Below are positions 51,950-59,792 of a stretch of 64,000 nucleotides of DNA, one piece after another. The notes below the pieces were generated by a model that saw only the letters and a program-made list of their open reading frames with translations, was not told the DNA's origin and did not search any database. How positions within the stretch are numbered: the stretch's first letter is position 1; each line of letters opens with the position of its first letter. Source of the DNA: Chromobotia macracanthus (lineage: Eukaryota > Chordata > Actinopteri > Cypriniformes > Botiidae); contig JAZGTH010000002.1 of NCBI GenBank assembly GCA_036877525.1, positions 11,405,501 to 11,469,500 on the forward strand. Direction: 5' to 3'. The position numbers and the translations under genes were made by a program.

Positions 51950-54443
51950 AAAGAAAGAAAGAAAGAAAGAAAGAAAATAAGAAAGACAGAAAGAAACTAT
52001 GTAAGACATAAAAAGCAAGTGAGAAAGGAGAAGAAACAGAAAAAGAAAGAGAGAACACTAAGGGAGTGAGAGAGAAGGGTGGAGTACTGAAGGTTAAAGT
52101 GTTGTGGTCAGACTGAGCGTGACTTACATATGTGCTTTAAATCTCATCTGAAAACAGCATGTCTTACTAAAGGGAGAGTTCTCTGCTCTTTATATACTCC
52201 TCCTTAATATACTCTTCCTCCCCGTCTCTCTCTTCCTGTGACGCTCTCTCTCTCTTCACTCAGCTGCTGTACCATTTTCATCTGAGCTTTGATGAAAAGC
52301 TTCTTTGTGCCAGTGTGAAGTCTGTGCTCAAAACATACTGAACAAATCAGGACTTAAAAAACGTTGGCTAAACAAATCCACATCTGAAAAGAAGTTTAAT
52401 CCATGTTTAAATTTCATATCCCAAGATTCTGGCACATGGTAAAAATTTCTACTGTGGTGGTACAAGACCATTATTTGTAATGTTTGTCAATGTTACAATG
52501 GTAACAAACACGAAATGTTACAAAAAGCTGCATTTTTGTTGATATGAACACATGTGACTTGCGTAACAAAGCTTAATCAAAACAAAAGCCAAACTAATAA
52601 CATTTACAAAACAGTTACCAAGGAAATGATTCATCACATTGAGTGGTTTCAAGAAGCAGAATTTTTTTAAAGAGACAGAAACAAACGATGTGAGGTTTAA
52701 AAAAAAATCTATGTAATTAAACGCTTTTAAAAAAAGCTTTCAGACATTGATACAGAAAAAGGCTTTACACCGGATTCCCCCAAATAAAGATGCTTATCTC
52801 CAATTCTCAACAGGGTCTTTGTTCTAGATGACAGGAAAGGTGGTCTTTACATATCCCCTAGGGGTCTTGGGGTCAACAACACGCATAAAAGAGCGGGACT
52901 AGCAACCATTACTTTAACACATGGAAACATTTATCCTGGTCTGAGTTAACAGGGAATGTTCCCAGAACGTTTTCTCAAAGTTATCGCAAATGTTCTCTGT
53001 TACATTAGTACACCTTTTTTTAATGTTATATTATCATACATTATATTATATGTTATTCTTAACGTTATTAAAAACGTTGAAAAGCAATGTCTAAAAAAAC
53101 TGATGTTTTTAACATTCTTGGAACTTCCAAAATACCATTTTTAACGTTTCTATTACTTAATGGACTTATGTTACTTAGTTTTGTTACTTAACATTTTATG
53201 ATTTTAGAAAGTCATGTGACCTCCTGGCCCGTATGTGATCTATAACAATGTGTGACATTTGTAAAGATTGTAATCCTACATATTGATCTGCTTGTTGAAC
53301 AGCTACACTGATGCAAATGTTTACCTTGTGATTTCGATATCAGCAAACACAAACTTCTCTGACATAAGCTTTTCATTCAATGGAATGTTAACAAGCACCA
53401 AATAGATAATTAGTGAATTACTTGCAATTTGCCAAAGGGCTCTCATTCTAAGAGCACCACGACCCTTTAATTGTAGGGCCGACTCCCCTGGAGCAAACTG
53501 GGCTTAAGCAGTTTTCCCAGGGACTCAATGCTGATAAGGCTCCTGCTCTGGATCGAACCCACAACCTTTGTTGCTGTAATCTGTAACTTTTGCCTCTCTA
53601 TCACCATGTCTGTTTGAAACAAAATTGCAGGTTACTTTATGTACTTTTCTTTACGTATGCTGAAGCCAAACTGACATTTCGAAAACGGACCAAATCACTC
53701 AAATTATAAATCATCAAGCTCAAGATTGCAATTCATGGTAAGGTAACAAAGGCGTTTTGAACACTGATCTGTTATGTACTTACTCAATAACTGTTTTCTG
53801 TTTATTTTTAACCAAAAAAAGTTACCGATTGCAGCTTTAATTATTACTTCCACCCCAGTGTGACACTAAGGAGAAAAGTATACATGATAAGAGAAATCAC
53901 AACAAACCTATATGCTGTGTAACCTAAAACCTCAGCAATGTTAACACCGCAAGTCTGCGTGTGTTATTGTTCTCAAAATCACGTCATCTTTCTGTCATTC
54001 AGCTACAGTTGTCGTGTCGTGGGTTTAAGTCCTGGTTGCCACATTTCCCACTATTGTGCGAAGCCTCCATCGATAGGAAGCGTTTGAGAAAATTTGTGCA
54101 AATGTTTTCAACAGACTCCAGCTCATTTTGACAAGGGACGGTCCCTCCTGGCCGGCAGCAGTTGCTGACAAGCCTCGGACAGGTTAGCTGACAGGGATGA
54201 GTAACTTTCTCTCATGATAAACTTTTTGTAGCTGTCTGTGGTTTAGGCGCATACCACGCAGACACACTTACAAATCACACATTTTCATTAACACAGAGAG
54301 TGATGCCAGGAAACCCAGCTACACTTGTTAAGCCCTAGCAGCTAAGCAAAGCTTATCTTATCTATACAAAGCAAAAGAAAACAAGATAAAGAATGTGTGC
54401 TTAAGTTTTGGAATAAGAACTTAGGGCTAGTAGTATGTATGTA

Positions 54444-54499
<56 letters not shown>

Positions 54500-54860
54500 C
54501 GGTGCTTGAGTAAATTATGGTCTCGGCCTGCCACTCTTCACACACGGTCGACCTGTTGACTTTAGCTGGAGTGTTATCAACTGAACTGGGTACGTTACCT
54601 ACCCCCCTCTCTCGTTTGCCCTCTCTCTTTTATGACTAGAGTTTCTGGTTGGCAGACTGTCTTCCTGAGGCCATCACACTTTGAATGTGGCTTTGAAACA
54701 AATCAGCCCAGCCTGCAGGCACACAGATATAAAGAGAGACAGAAAAAGAGAGTGAGATGAAGAAGGACAGACATGAAAGAAGGGTAAAATAAAAAAAACT
54801 AAACAAAAGAACATGTTAAGGGATGATATAGCACAAAGAAAAAAGGAAAAAAGGAAGTAT

Positions 54861-54894
<34 letters not shown>

Positions 54895-56147
54895 AACAAT
54901 GGAAAAAAAATGTAAAAACAAGAGATGATTGACAAATAGATGAGGGGAGAGGTACTGACAGGGTAATCTCTCTCTCCTTCCTCTATCTCTCACCGGCAGG
55001 CAGACACATCTCTGGTTTCACCCTCCTGAACGCTAAAAGACGTCTCTATACTGCTCTACTCTCCCGCAGGCACATTCTACCTGTCAGATCAAACAAACGC
55101 CAGGCTGACTCCACTCTCCCTTCCCACCGAGAGGGGAGCAATGGGGGAAAGGGAGGGCGAAGGAAGTGAGGGGTAAAAATTAATAAGTTACCCGTTACGG
55201 AGGCCAAAACAAAGAGATCTTGTTTGATAGGAGGAAGGGAAAATAAGATTCTGAGCTCAGGTATTCAAGCCAGTCTTACTTCTGCACTCACAACACTCAC
55301 CCTGGCTAAGAGCAGTGCAGATTAATTTGCAGATTCAAATCATATAGTTTTGTAACATTTAAAGGATCTTCGATCTTGGCAGGGATGTGCACAACAACAT
55401 ATTTACCAAATTATCTACGGTGAGTTGTATAAACGACTACCCGGCTAACAACTTTAGGTTCCCTAACATTTTCACTAAGTAACCACAACAATAAAAATGT
55501 TATTTTTAAAGTTCCAGGAACGCTTAAAACATCCTTTCTTAGATGTTGTATAAACATTACTGCTTTGTTATAAGAACGTTATTTGAACATTTTTAATTCT
55601 GTAACTTGTAAGCCAACATTCTCAGAATGTTTCCTGTTAGCTGTTTAAAGGTAAAGTTGGCAATTTCCGCACCCCTAGCATCACCAAAGAGAATTCTAAA
55701 AATATTGACTGCTTTTAATAGTTTTTTGACTTGTCATGTTTGTTGAAGGCGCAAGCATGGCACACATTACAAACCTTTAAACACTGCAAAAAAAAAGCAA
55801 CTGTCTCAAAATTAGAGAACATGTCTTTTCTCAGAAATTACCTTCTCAAGCATTCTGACACAACCCCAGAATTATTATAATCTTTGAGTTATTGAGATCT
55901 GAATGACAGTTGTTTTGAACTATTGTTGTAGGAAGATTCGACAATGGAACTGCAAGCAACCTCACGTGTTGGTCTGTTATACAACACACACACAAGTGCA
56001 ATGACAGACAGGCACATCTGAAACCAAACAGAGACACATGCACACACAACACACATGCACACTAAAAAATATGACACAGACATACAGGTGACACACAGCT
56101 TGGTTCTCACACCCTGGCTAGAGGCTTGCAGACACACCGGTCTGACT

Positions 56148-56215
<68 letters not shown>

Positions 56216-58251
56216 CCTGCTCTGCCAACCTCTCTCACAGTTCTCTTCCTGTACTAAGCTCTTGGTGTCAGAGGGAAAAAAACAGAAAAACACTTTGTTG
56301 ACTATGGTTCTCGGGTGTCACCTCACCTACACAGAATGTATTAGTAACTCCTGAGAGCACCTTGTGTCAGCCTGTTCCATTTTGAGACTGTGCGCACACC
56401 CAGGCAGCCATTTCAGGTTGCTGAAAGCCTGCATTCTTCCAAACTTCAGTAAAGTCAAGCAGAGTTCCTGAACTTTTAGAGCATTCCAGCAGTATTGGTT
56501 GAAGAACTCGAGACTCTGGGCTGTTGCCGGTGTGTGCACGATCCCTATCAGCCTGAGAAGGTCACATTTTGTTTTTTCTGCAGAACTTTACGGAATGTTT
56601 TTTAGCCCATCAGATCAAGATTAACAGGGAAAGTAAATGACTTCACTCAACCTTCTTGTTCAATCTTATCTTTATAAGATTTCCGGCCTCACTTTTTGTA
56701 GTAATAAATTTAAATGAGTTCTGCTATTTAGACTGCAGTGAGATTAAATTAAGTTTTCAGTTTCTCCTAAATGAACAAAATCAGGAAACAATTTTAGCCA
56801 GGCCAGGCCACGCCCCCTCCGGCCAATATGAAAATGATTATTCTTGTTGTTAGTGGAATGTTTTAAAAACATTACAAAAAGAGTAACTTATAACAACATC
56901 TGCAATACAAAATGAAGCATAACTTAATAAGGTCCTAAATGAAACAAAACGCAAGGTCTCCCAAAGACATGAATCTGAAAAATCATTAAACATGATTATC
57001 TTCTGGTTCAGCTCTCTTGACCCCACCAACACTCATCACTTTTAAACTTGTTAACTGTGGCTAAAGAAACTCTGAAGTATAACAGAGGAAGATGGGGTGG
57101 ATTAATAGCGTGAGAAATAAGTCCTATAAATTTGAGTTGAACCATTTCTTGTTCAATTGGAACCTGTGCTAAAGATCTAGCAGTGACTCATCCACTTTCC
57201 TGGCAATTTGTGTTGTGAAAAATCACAGAAACACTGATGTCGCAACTTATGGTTGCAAATTACCACCATTAGGAAACAACACTTGATTCCTTAAAAGATG
57301 AGGAATTCCAGAGATATCTGAAATTATTTCAAAATATTTTAGTCTTGGACGTGGTGCTGAGGTAATCTGTCTATGCATTCCTGCCCTAATTCATCACAAG
57401 GCCGAACTTTACCTTGTGGTTTCTTCCAGCTTCTCTGTTTCTGTATGTTCAGGTCGTTGTGTTTGGAGATGCACTGGTAGGAATGTACTTATTGCAACCC
57501 AAACCCAAACTGTACAAGATCATTGTCAAGGTAAGAAAGATGAGTGGAATTTATGAAATATGCTTCCATGGTTGTGTACTGTAGGAAGAGAATTCCTTCA
57601 AAGCTGGGAAAACAGTCTCTCCGTGTTTCACAGCCCATTGAAATGTAACATGATACGTTTGTTAGCAAGTGTTTATTCTGGGCAATGTAATAAATGTAAC
57701 CTTCAATCATACATCATAAAAAGCACAATTACAAGCTGAGATCTGCTACCACAAGCAGTGTTCAACAAACAACAGCAACAAAGACGCTAGAGAAACTGTG
57801 TGTGTCCGTTACACTTTGGAACCACAAGAACTGGATGTATTTTACCGTTTTTCCACTCCAGCTGCTACCGGTCTTTTTTGAATCCACTTTGCATAGTTTT
57901 TCCTACACTCAGAGACAGTTTTAAATGCACCGCAAAGACACACTCACATAACAACTGTTCATTACAAGCCACGGCCATAATTGCATTGTTTGAGTTAATA
58001 TTTCAACAGATCTGGCCATATTTGGAACCTAAAGTGGCCTCATTTCATTAGTTCTGTGGAAAAATTAAATTAGGCAATCCACCGTTGTGCAAAACAGTCT
58101 CCCGGCTGGATTGTGCAGGTTCCCCTGAGGGCTTTCTGTCATCAGACTTTGAGAGACGCCATGTCTTACCTGCAACTGCCTGTTCCATTGTGGAAGGTGA
58201 CACAGGTAGCATTGTTCACACAGGGCTTTACAGGATCCACACACTGTAGAG
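27226..58251 (-). CDS. notch2: Notch2 receptor, 33 of 34 coding exons (signal-peptide exon outside window)
   Basis: Exons in transcript order: 58251-58170, 47825-47560, 46918-46577, 45688-45566, 44958-44725, 44358-44203, 43498-43313, 42778-42665, 42513-42400, 41472-41239, 40222-40112, 40004-39812, 39714-39569, 39062-38949, 38834-38715, 38357-38205, 37695-37467, 37332-37131, 36651-36498, 36062-35878, 35283-35151, 35056-34814, 34729-34617, 33396-32876, 32660-32310, 31852-31710, 31610-31406, 31169-31079, 30809-30656, 30412-30090, 29574-29427, 29309-29212, 28638-27226. They total 7394 bases in one open frame, 2463 residues; exon 1 should add about 25. I count 36 EGF repeats, 3 LNR repeats, heterodimerisation domain, one membrane segment, RAM, ankyrin repeats, and a TAD/PEST tail. 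Notch receptors bind Delta/Jagged ligands, are cut by ADAM and gamma-secretase, and release an intracellular domain that activates RBPJ targets. NOTCH2 is favoured over NOTCH1/3 by the RAM region and the C-terminus. No frameshift or stop was found. Confidence 0.96.
28769..29050. mobile_element. MITE family 1, copy E, in notch2 intron 33
   Basis: Left end TTAAAGCTGCAATCTGTAACTTTGCGTCTCTGTCGC is intact; the interior has TTACTTTATGTACATTTCTTTATGTATGTTGAAG and TTTTGAACACTGATCTGTTAAGTCCTTGCTCAATAAC; the right end is degraded (ACAGATTGCTGCTGTAA). It fills about half of the 573-base intron. Confidence 0.8.
29212..31169 (-). CDS. notch2: notch2 exons 29-33: RAM linker and ankyrin repeats
   Basis: Exons of 91, 154, 323, 148 and 98 bases. 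Exon 29 (31169-31079) is a short linker, KNMQKPQDMGMMDSSSNHHW, ending KKPR. Exon 30 has REWTLQHHKAADI and LTPPQADID. Exons 31-33 carry ankyrin repeats 1-5 (GFTPLMLASLRSGSS, GETALHLAARYARADAAKRL, GRTPLHAAVAADAQGVFQ, GTTPLILAARLAVEGMVEEL, KSALHWAAAVNNVEATLVLL), which bind RBPJ and Mastermind. Exon 31 has an acidic insert, GDEEEESGADEPG. A reversed SINE lies in intron 30, and MITE family 1 copy E lies in intron 33. Confidence 0.94.
30490..30602. mobile_element. tRNA-derived SINE fragment, reversed, in notch2 intron 30
   Basis: Reads GGCTTTGTTGGCACAGCAAGGTGAC, GGTTATGGGTTTGATTTCC (B-box region) and GCACCTGCCAAATGCATACG, the reverse of the block order seen at 5916 and 14965. It takes up nearly half of the 243-base intron. 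Confidence 0.6.
31406..31852 (-). CDS. notch2: notch2 exons 27-28: heterodimerisation domain C half, membrane segment, RAM start
   Basis: Exon 27 (31852-31710) reads STVFLEIDNRQC and finishes the heterodimerisation domain; the ADAM (S2) region follows. Exon 28 (31610-31406) holds the membrane helix LLLYLVAVAAAIILLILILG, then VLVAKRKRKH. The GV pair before the basic stop-transfer is the expected gamma-secretase S3 region. LWLP is the RBPJ-binding phi-W-phi-P motif of RAM, followed by REPVGQD, which is identical in human NOTCH2. Confidence 0.94.
32310..33396 (-). CDS. notch2: notch2 exons 25-26: EGF35-36, LNR repeats, heterodimerisation domain with furin site
   Basis: Exon 25 (33396-32876) encodes EGF35, EGF36 and LNR-A/B (CKNPECEWDGGDC, CNNAGCLFDSFEC). 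Exon 26 (32660-32310) encodes LNR-C (CNTEACGWDGLDC) and the N-terminal heterodimerisation domain (DGTLVIVVLLQPDELL, NLRLKLDEQQRPMVYPYYG). This negative regulatory region keeps the receptor off until ligand pulling. RGKR, just before ELGREVIG, is the furin (S1) site that makes the mature heterodimer. The LNR calcium-ligand acidic residues and cysteines are all present. Confidence 0.94.
33583..33862. mobile_element. MITE family 2, copy 1, in notch2 intron 24
   Basis: Starts CCACCTAACAGGGAATGTTCTCAGACC and contains ACGTTCTTCAGCATGGTTAGTAGAACGTTTTC, AATGTTCTTATTTAAAC and TAATGGCAATGTTAGGGAAACG. These blocks recur in the same order in the copies listed below. Intact copies end in CCCAGCTAACA / TGTTAGCTGGG inverted repeats. 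Confidence 0.7.
34294..34537. mobile_element. Fold-back element (GGATAGTTCACC type) in notch2 intron 24
   Basis: Left AAAAGGATAGTTCACCAAAAAATGATT and right CAAATTTTCATTTTTGAGTGAACTC are inverted. Inside, TTGGTAACCAAACAACAGTGG and TTTGTGTTCCACAGAAGA are typical of a very abundant cyprinid fold-back MITE as I know it. It ends about 80 bases before exon 24. A partial start of the same type is at 41543. Confidence 0.75.
34617..38357 (-). CDS. notch2: notch2 exons 17-24: EGF23 to EGF34
   Basis: Exons of 153, 229, 202, 154, 185, 133, 243 and 113 bases. They cover EGF24-29, the Abruptex region that modulates ligand response in Drosophila Notch. Recognisable pieces are DYVNSYTCECQPGFDGINCE (EGF25), DIPNMSCQAVAISRG (EGF28-29) and VDECAPEFSPSCLNGGQC (EGF32). 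EGF33 has the insert-bearing GPCHPPGTIDC, the counterpart of human NPCSSEGSLDC. Exon 22 (35283-35151) is not covered by an ATG-started frame of its own but reads through cleanly. Confidence 0.92.
35702..35852. mobile_element. tRNA-derived SINE in notch2 intron 21
   Basis: Degenerate TATGCATTTGTAATATGCTTTTATCC followed by GTGTGTTCCCTGGGAATCGGACCC and GTTGCTAATGCAATGCTCTACAAATTGAGCTA, the best-preserved reversed tRNA-like head in the window. It ends about 26 bases from exon 21, on its donor side. Confidence 0.75.
36105..36370. mobile_element. MITE family 2, copy 2 (diverged), in notch2 intron 20
   Basis: CCAGCAATTTTATTTTGTAAGAATGTTTTCC, TAGTAACAAAAACGTTAAAAATGTTATTTGGAATGTTCTAGGAACG and AGTAATTGCTTGG follow the family order. 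The right part is too diverged to place its end. Confidence 0.6.
37790..38122. mobile_element. MITE family 2, copy 3, in notch2 intron 17
   Basis: AGCTAACAGAGAACATTCTCAGAATG at the left and CAACCTAAAATTGCAAGCTAGG at the right, with GTTCTTATAACCAAGCAAAAATGTTAGTACAACATC inside. It covers about 65 percent of the 509-base intron. Confidence 0.75.
38715..41472 (-). CDS. notch2: notch2 exons 11-16: EGF15 to EGF22
   Basis: Exons of 234, 111, 193, 146, 114 and 120 bases. Exon 15 (39062-38949, SNCEINVNECESNPCMNHGTC) lies outside any ATG-started frame but has clean borders. EGF17 (NYDDCASNPCLRGIC) and EGF18 (DINECNSNPCLNGGIC) follow the NOTCH2 pattern. Exon 16 ends GGCTGGGAAG and is followed by GCAAGT, so intron 16 uses a GC donor; phase continuity (WEG-AQCTED) supports this. 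MITE family 2 copies lie in introns 10, 11 and 14. Confidence 0.92.
39243..39465. mobile_element. MITE family 2, copy 4, in notch2 intron 14
   Basis: ACAGGGAACGTTTCAGAATGTTGC, CAGTAACGTTAGTATAACGG and AACCTTCTTATAATCAAG follow the family order. The right terminal repeat is lost. Confidence 0.6.
40297..40645. mobile_element. MITE family 2, copy 5 (reverse orientation), in notch2 intron 11
   Basis: Left CTCAGCTAACAATTTTAGATTGTAAGAATG, right AAGAATGTTCCCGGTTAGCTAG. The interior carries ACATTATTGCTTCATTATAAGAACATTATTC, the reverse complement of the CTTATAACCAAGCAATAATGT block. Confidence 0.75.
41977..42235. mobile_element. MITE family 2, copy 6 (reverse orientation), in notch2 intron 10
   Basis: Left CCCAGCTAACAATTTTAAGTTGTAAGAATTG, interior ATTGCTTATAAGAACATTATACAACC and ACATAACGTTAAAAAAACTC. 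The right terminal repeat is missing. Confidence 0.7.
42400..43498 (-). CDS. notch2: notch2 exons 8-10: EGF11-EGF14, core ligand-binding region
   Basis: Exons 43498-43313 (186), 42778-42665 (114) and 42513-42400 (114). EGF11-12 are the Delta/Jagged contact site in Notch receptors. EGF12 reads DINECDSNPCQNEATC and keeps the calcium site and the O-fucose consensus C-xxxx-T-C (CQNEATC), the residue modified by Pofut1 and Fringe. Exon 10 (GFTGEMCQVDIDECASTPCH ...) has no start codon in frame and is easily missed. Intron 8, between exons 8 and 9, is almost wholly a 14-bp minisatellite. Confidence 0.93.
42791..43225. repeat. 14-bp CA/CG minisatellite filling notch2 intron 8
   Basis: The unit is ACACGCACACACAG, with variants ACGCACGCACAG near the left end, for about 435 bases. 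It makes long false frames in all six registers (Thr/His and Cys/Val polymers) because 14 is not a multiple of 3. On the transcript it reads as UG/CUGUGUGUGCG repeats, ending about 12 bases before exon 9. Confidence 0.97.
44203..46918 (-). CDS. notch2: notch2 exons 4-7: EGF4 to EGF11 start
   Basis: Four exons (342, 123, 234 and 156 bases). EGF6 reads YVPCSPSPCLNGGTCRQ and EGF8 reads DECRLQPNACQNGGTC, both NOTCH2-like. EGF9 has GSTCIDRVASFVCSCPPGK, again close to NOTCH2. Several repeats carry the calcium-binding D-D/N-E/D-C start (DIDECAIG, NIDDC). Exon 7 ends inside EGF11, and the sequence continues PNPCEHGGSC in exon 8, the usual split for this gene. Introns 4-7 contain a MITE family 2 copy (45181-45412) and otherwise no obvious feature. 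Confidence 0.93.
45181..45412. mobile_element. MITE family 2, copy 7, in notch2 intron 5
   Basis: ACCCAGCTATCAGGAAATATTATCAGAATATTATCAGC at the left and AGTCTAAAATTGTTAGCTGGG at the right, with CTTATAACCAAGCAATGATGTTAACCCAGCATC inside. Confidence 0.75.
47560..47825 (-). CDS. notch2: notch2 exon 3: EGF1 end, EGF2, EGF3 start
   Basis: A 266-base exon. It completes EGF1 (CSPGFLGEYCQHRDPC) and encodes EGF2 and most of EGF3, which closes in exon 4 after CVRGWTG. GEYCQHRDPC is identical to human NOTCH2. Acceptor TTTTTCAG, donor GTCAGATCT. Confidence 0.93.
49252..49310. repeat. (TG)n microsatellite
   Basis: About 29 TG dinucleotides, preceded by an imperfect purine tract of AAAG/GCAG units at 49137-49218. 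Confidence 0.95.
49940..50550. mobile_element. CA-microsatellite-linked dispersed repeats, copies 3 and 4
   Basis: First part (to about 50240): TTATGGGGACAAAATG, AACCTTGTGGGGACATTTTG, ATACAGAATGACC, GGTTTAGGGGTAGGGTAAG and GGAATGTCCCCATAAAAG, then a TG run. Second part (50240-50546): GGTTTACAAGGACACAAATG, GTGTCCTCATAAAAC, TTTAGGGTTGGG and a long TG run. The first is the reverse complement of the 11.1 kb copy. Confidence 0.65.
51821..51996. repeat. (AAAG)n microsatellite
   Basis: About 170 bases of GAAA units with a few GACA interruptions, giving false Lys/Arg/Glu and Phe/Leu/Ser polymer frames. A polypurine mirror tract of this size can adopt triplex DNA. Confidence 0.96.
52948..53210. mobile_element. 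MITE family 2, copy 8, in notch2 intron 2
   Basis: AGTTAACAGGGAATGTTCCCAGAACG, TATGTTATTCTTAACGTT, GCAATGTCTAAAAAAACTGATG and CATTCTTGGAACTTCC in family order. The right end is unclear. Confidence 0.7.
53572..53840. mobile_element. MITE family 1, copy F, in notch2 intron 2
   Basis: Left GCTGTAATCTGTAACTTTTGCCTCTCTATCACC, interior TTTTGAACACTGATCTGTTATGTACTTACTCAATAAC, right AAAAAGTTACCGATTGCAGCTTTAA. It is the best copy for deriving a family 1 consensus. It is directly preceded by a SINE tail (TGGATCGAACCCACAACCTTT). Confidence 0.8.
54450..54497. repeat. (TG)n microsatellite
   Basis: About 23 TG dinucleotides after a TATG-rich lead-in. Intronic. Confidence 0.95.
55439..55645. mobile_element. 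MITE family 2, copy 9 (reverse orientation), in notch2 intron 2
   Basis: Left ACCCGGCTAACAACTTTAGGTTCCC, interior ATTACTGCTTTGTTATAAGAACGTTATTTG, right ATTCTCAGAATGTTTCCTGTTAGCTG. Short but with both ends. Confidence 0.75.
56150..56209. repeat. (TC)n microsatellite
   Basis: About 29 uninterrupted CT dinucleotides in notch2 intron 2, producing Ser/Leu and Arg/Glu polymer frames. Confidence 0.95.
58170..58251 (-). CDS. notch2: notch2 exon 2: start of EGF1
   Basis: An 82-base exon with acceptor TATTCACAG and donor GTAAGACAT. It reads LQCVDPVKPCVNNATCVTFHNGTGSC, matching the first EGF repeat of Notch2 (human LQC--GYEPCVN-G-CVTYHNGTG). Exon 2 of vertebrate Notch genes is also 82 bases as I recall it. 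The preceding exon, with start codon and signal peptide, is not in the remaining 5.7 kb. Intron 2 to the next exon is the longest in the window, 10.3 kb. Confidence 0.9.
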
Positions 58252-59518
58252 CTGTGAATAAATATGGAGACATAAGGACTAGATTAGGCCTCAGTTACGA
58301 CAACATCAAGTGCTGTGCCAAGACTGTGGCATTATTTGCATACAAAACAAAGGCAATAGTGTTTATAGCACATAAATAAAAACAATAAGAGAATTCACAT
58401 GCTTACATGAAATCGATCAATAAAACAACAATTTATTTTCAGTCCATATAATATCAAGGAGAAAACATACATTAACTGTAATCGTAGCTAATTGTAACAA
58501 TCATATCATAAGATAATAAAGCTAATTATGCTCAATACCAAAGCATACACTGTTTAGATTCATTCATCTTAACATTCATATGTTAACATTCACAATTAAT
58601 GCAATCAGTCTACTGTTTTACAAATTAGCCCTTTGTAAAAACTGAATTCTGCTTTTAAACCTGATTGTAGAATATGCAGATACACAGATCTGAACATGAC
58701 AAAATTCTTCTCAGGCCACAAAGCAAAGGAAAAAGCGACTGCTGTAACCACACCCCTCCATCCGACACAAACATTACAGACAGTAAAGATGTCGGACAAA
58801 AAGGTGAGAGAAGAGGAGGCAGAGTCACAAAGTTGAAGAATAACTCTTTACGGTTGTGATAAACCCGAAAGAAAATTTAAAATGGAAATTCATAGCTGAT
58901 CAAACACTTTCACTCATTTCCTCTCAAAATAGAGGAAGCACCTGGACGTCACAGAAGTGTACGTCACAAAAAAGCACATACAGTGAGCCAACATTTTTTA
59001 CGTAATCTAACCTAGTACAAATTTTATCACGCAAACTCATTTCAAACGCATAGTCTACACGCGCTCCGCTGCTACTGAAATTCTGGTGAATACACAAAGC
59101 TGGTTTACTGACACCAGAAGTGCATTTCTGCAAATAGAAGCAAGCTGTGGCCCACACTTCCCTCTGAGACACTGGTAGCAGGTCATATGATTTCAACATT
59201 ACTACAGCTTAAGACAGGAAGTGCATTGAGAGCTAATACTGACTTCCTGCACTCTGACCGGCATGCAGGAGGGCTCAAAATATCCCAGTGTGTGCAAGAG
59301 TGCAAAGAAAGTGAGTGCAGCCTGGGCACGAAGCCAGCAGCTAAAGACGAGGCTTTACATAAATGCCCCAAAGCTCTTTAACTCTGGGCCGAGCTCTCCA
59401 TTTTGTTAATAACACCTTGATGTCTAACACATAAAAATAGAATTTGAGACTGAAATGACAACTTTTCAGAGCAGTGGAAATTGATCCAGAACATTGTGTG
59501 ATAAAGTCAAGACTTAAT

Positions 59519-59792
59519 CCCAGCTAACAAGGAATATTCTCAGAAACATTCTTGCAGTAACTTTAGCAGAACGTTTTAAACTTTATATATCCTATACATT
59601 AAACAACGCTATTCTTAAGTTGTTAGTCTTAAGTATGTTTTAAAAACGCACAGAATTTAAAAATGTTTGAATAACATTCTTATAACCAAGCAATAATGTT
59701 AATACAACATCTAAAAAAAATTGACATTTTGAATGTTCCTAGAACGAAAACGTTATGGAAACTCTCCTACAACCTAAAATTGTTAGCTGTGA
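59519..59792. mobile_element. MITE family 2, copy 10, in notch2 intron 1
   Basis: Left CCCAGCTAACAAGGAATATTCTCAG, interior CATTCTTATAACCAAGCAATAATGTTAATACAACATC, right CAACCTAAAATTGTTAGCTG. One of the most complete copies. Confidence 0.8.

Larger units (their letters stand above)
47826..58169 (-). other. notch2: notch2 intron 2 (10.3 kb), repeat-rich
   Basis: No exon seen on either strand. It holds several microsatellites (TG 49252-49310, 50503-50546 and 54450-54497; AAAG 51821-51996; GA 54868-54892; TC 50 to 60 bases at 56150-56209), the CA-linked repeat at 49940-50240, MITE family 2 copies at 52948 and 55439, and MITE family 1 copy F at 53572. Unique stretches between repeats could hold notch2 enhancers; a TTTCCCACT match to the RBPJ-binding consensus is at 54044-54052. 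Confidence 0.7.

Noticed and set aside
51623..52069. Lys/Arg/Glu-rich and Phe/Leu/Ser-rich frames of more than 100 codons
   Set aside because: They arise from the AAAG microsatellite; there are no splice sites or homology.
27226..58251. NOTCH1 or NOTCH3 identity
   Set aside because: RAM (KRKRKH-LWLP-REPVGQD), EGF6 and EGF8-9 and the VYA terminus follow NOTCH2; 36 EGF repeats exclude NOTCH3 (34).
58900..59400. notch2 exon 1 in the remaining right part of the window
   Set aside because: No minus-strand ATG with a hydrophobic leader followed by a phase-matching donor, and no CpG island, was found between 58252 and 64000.
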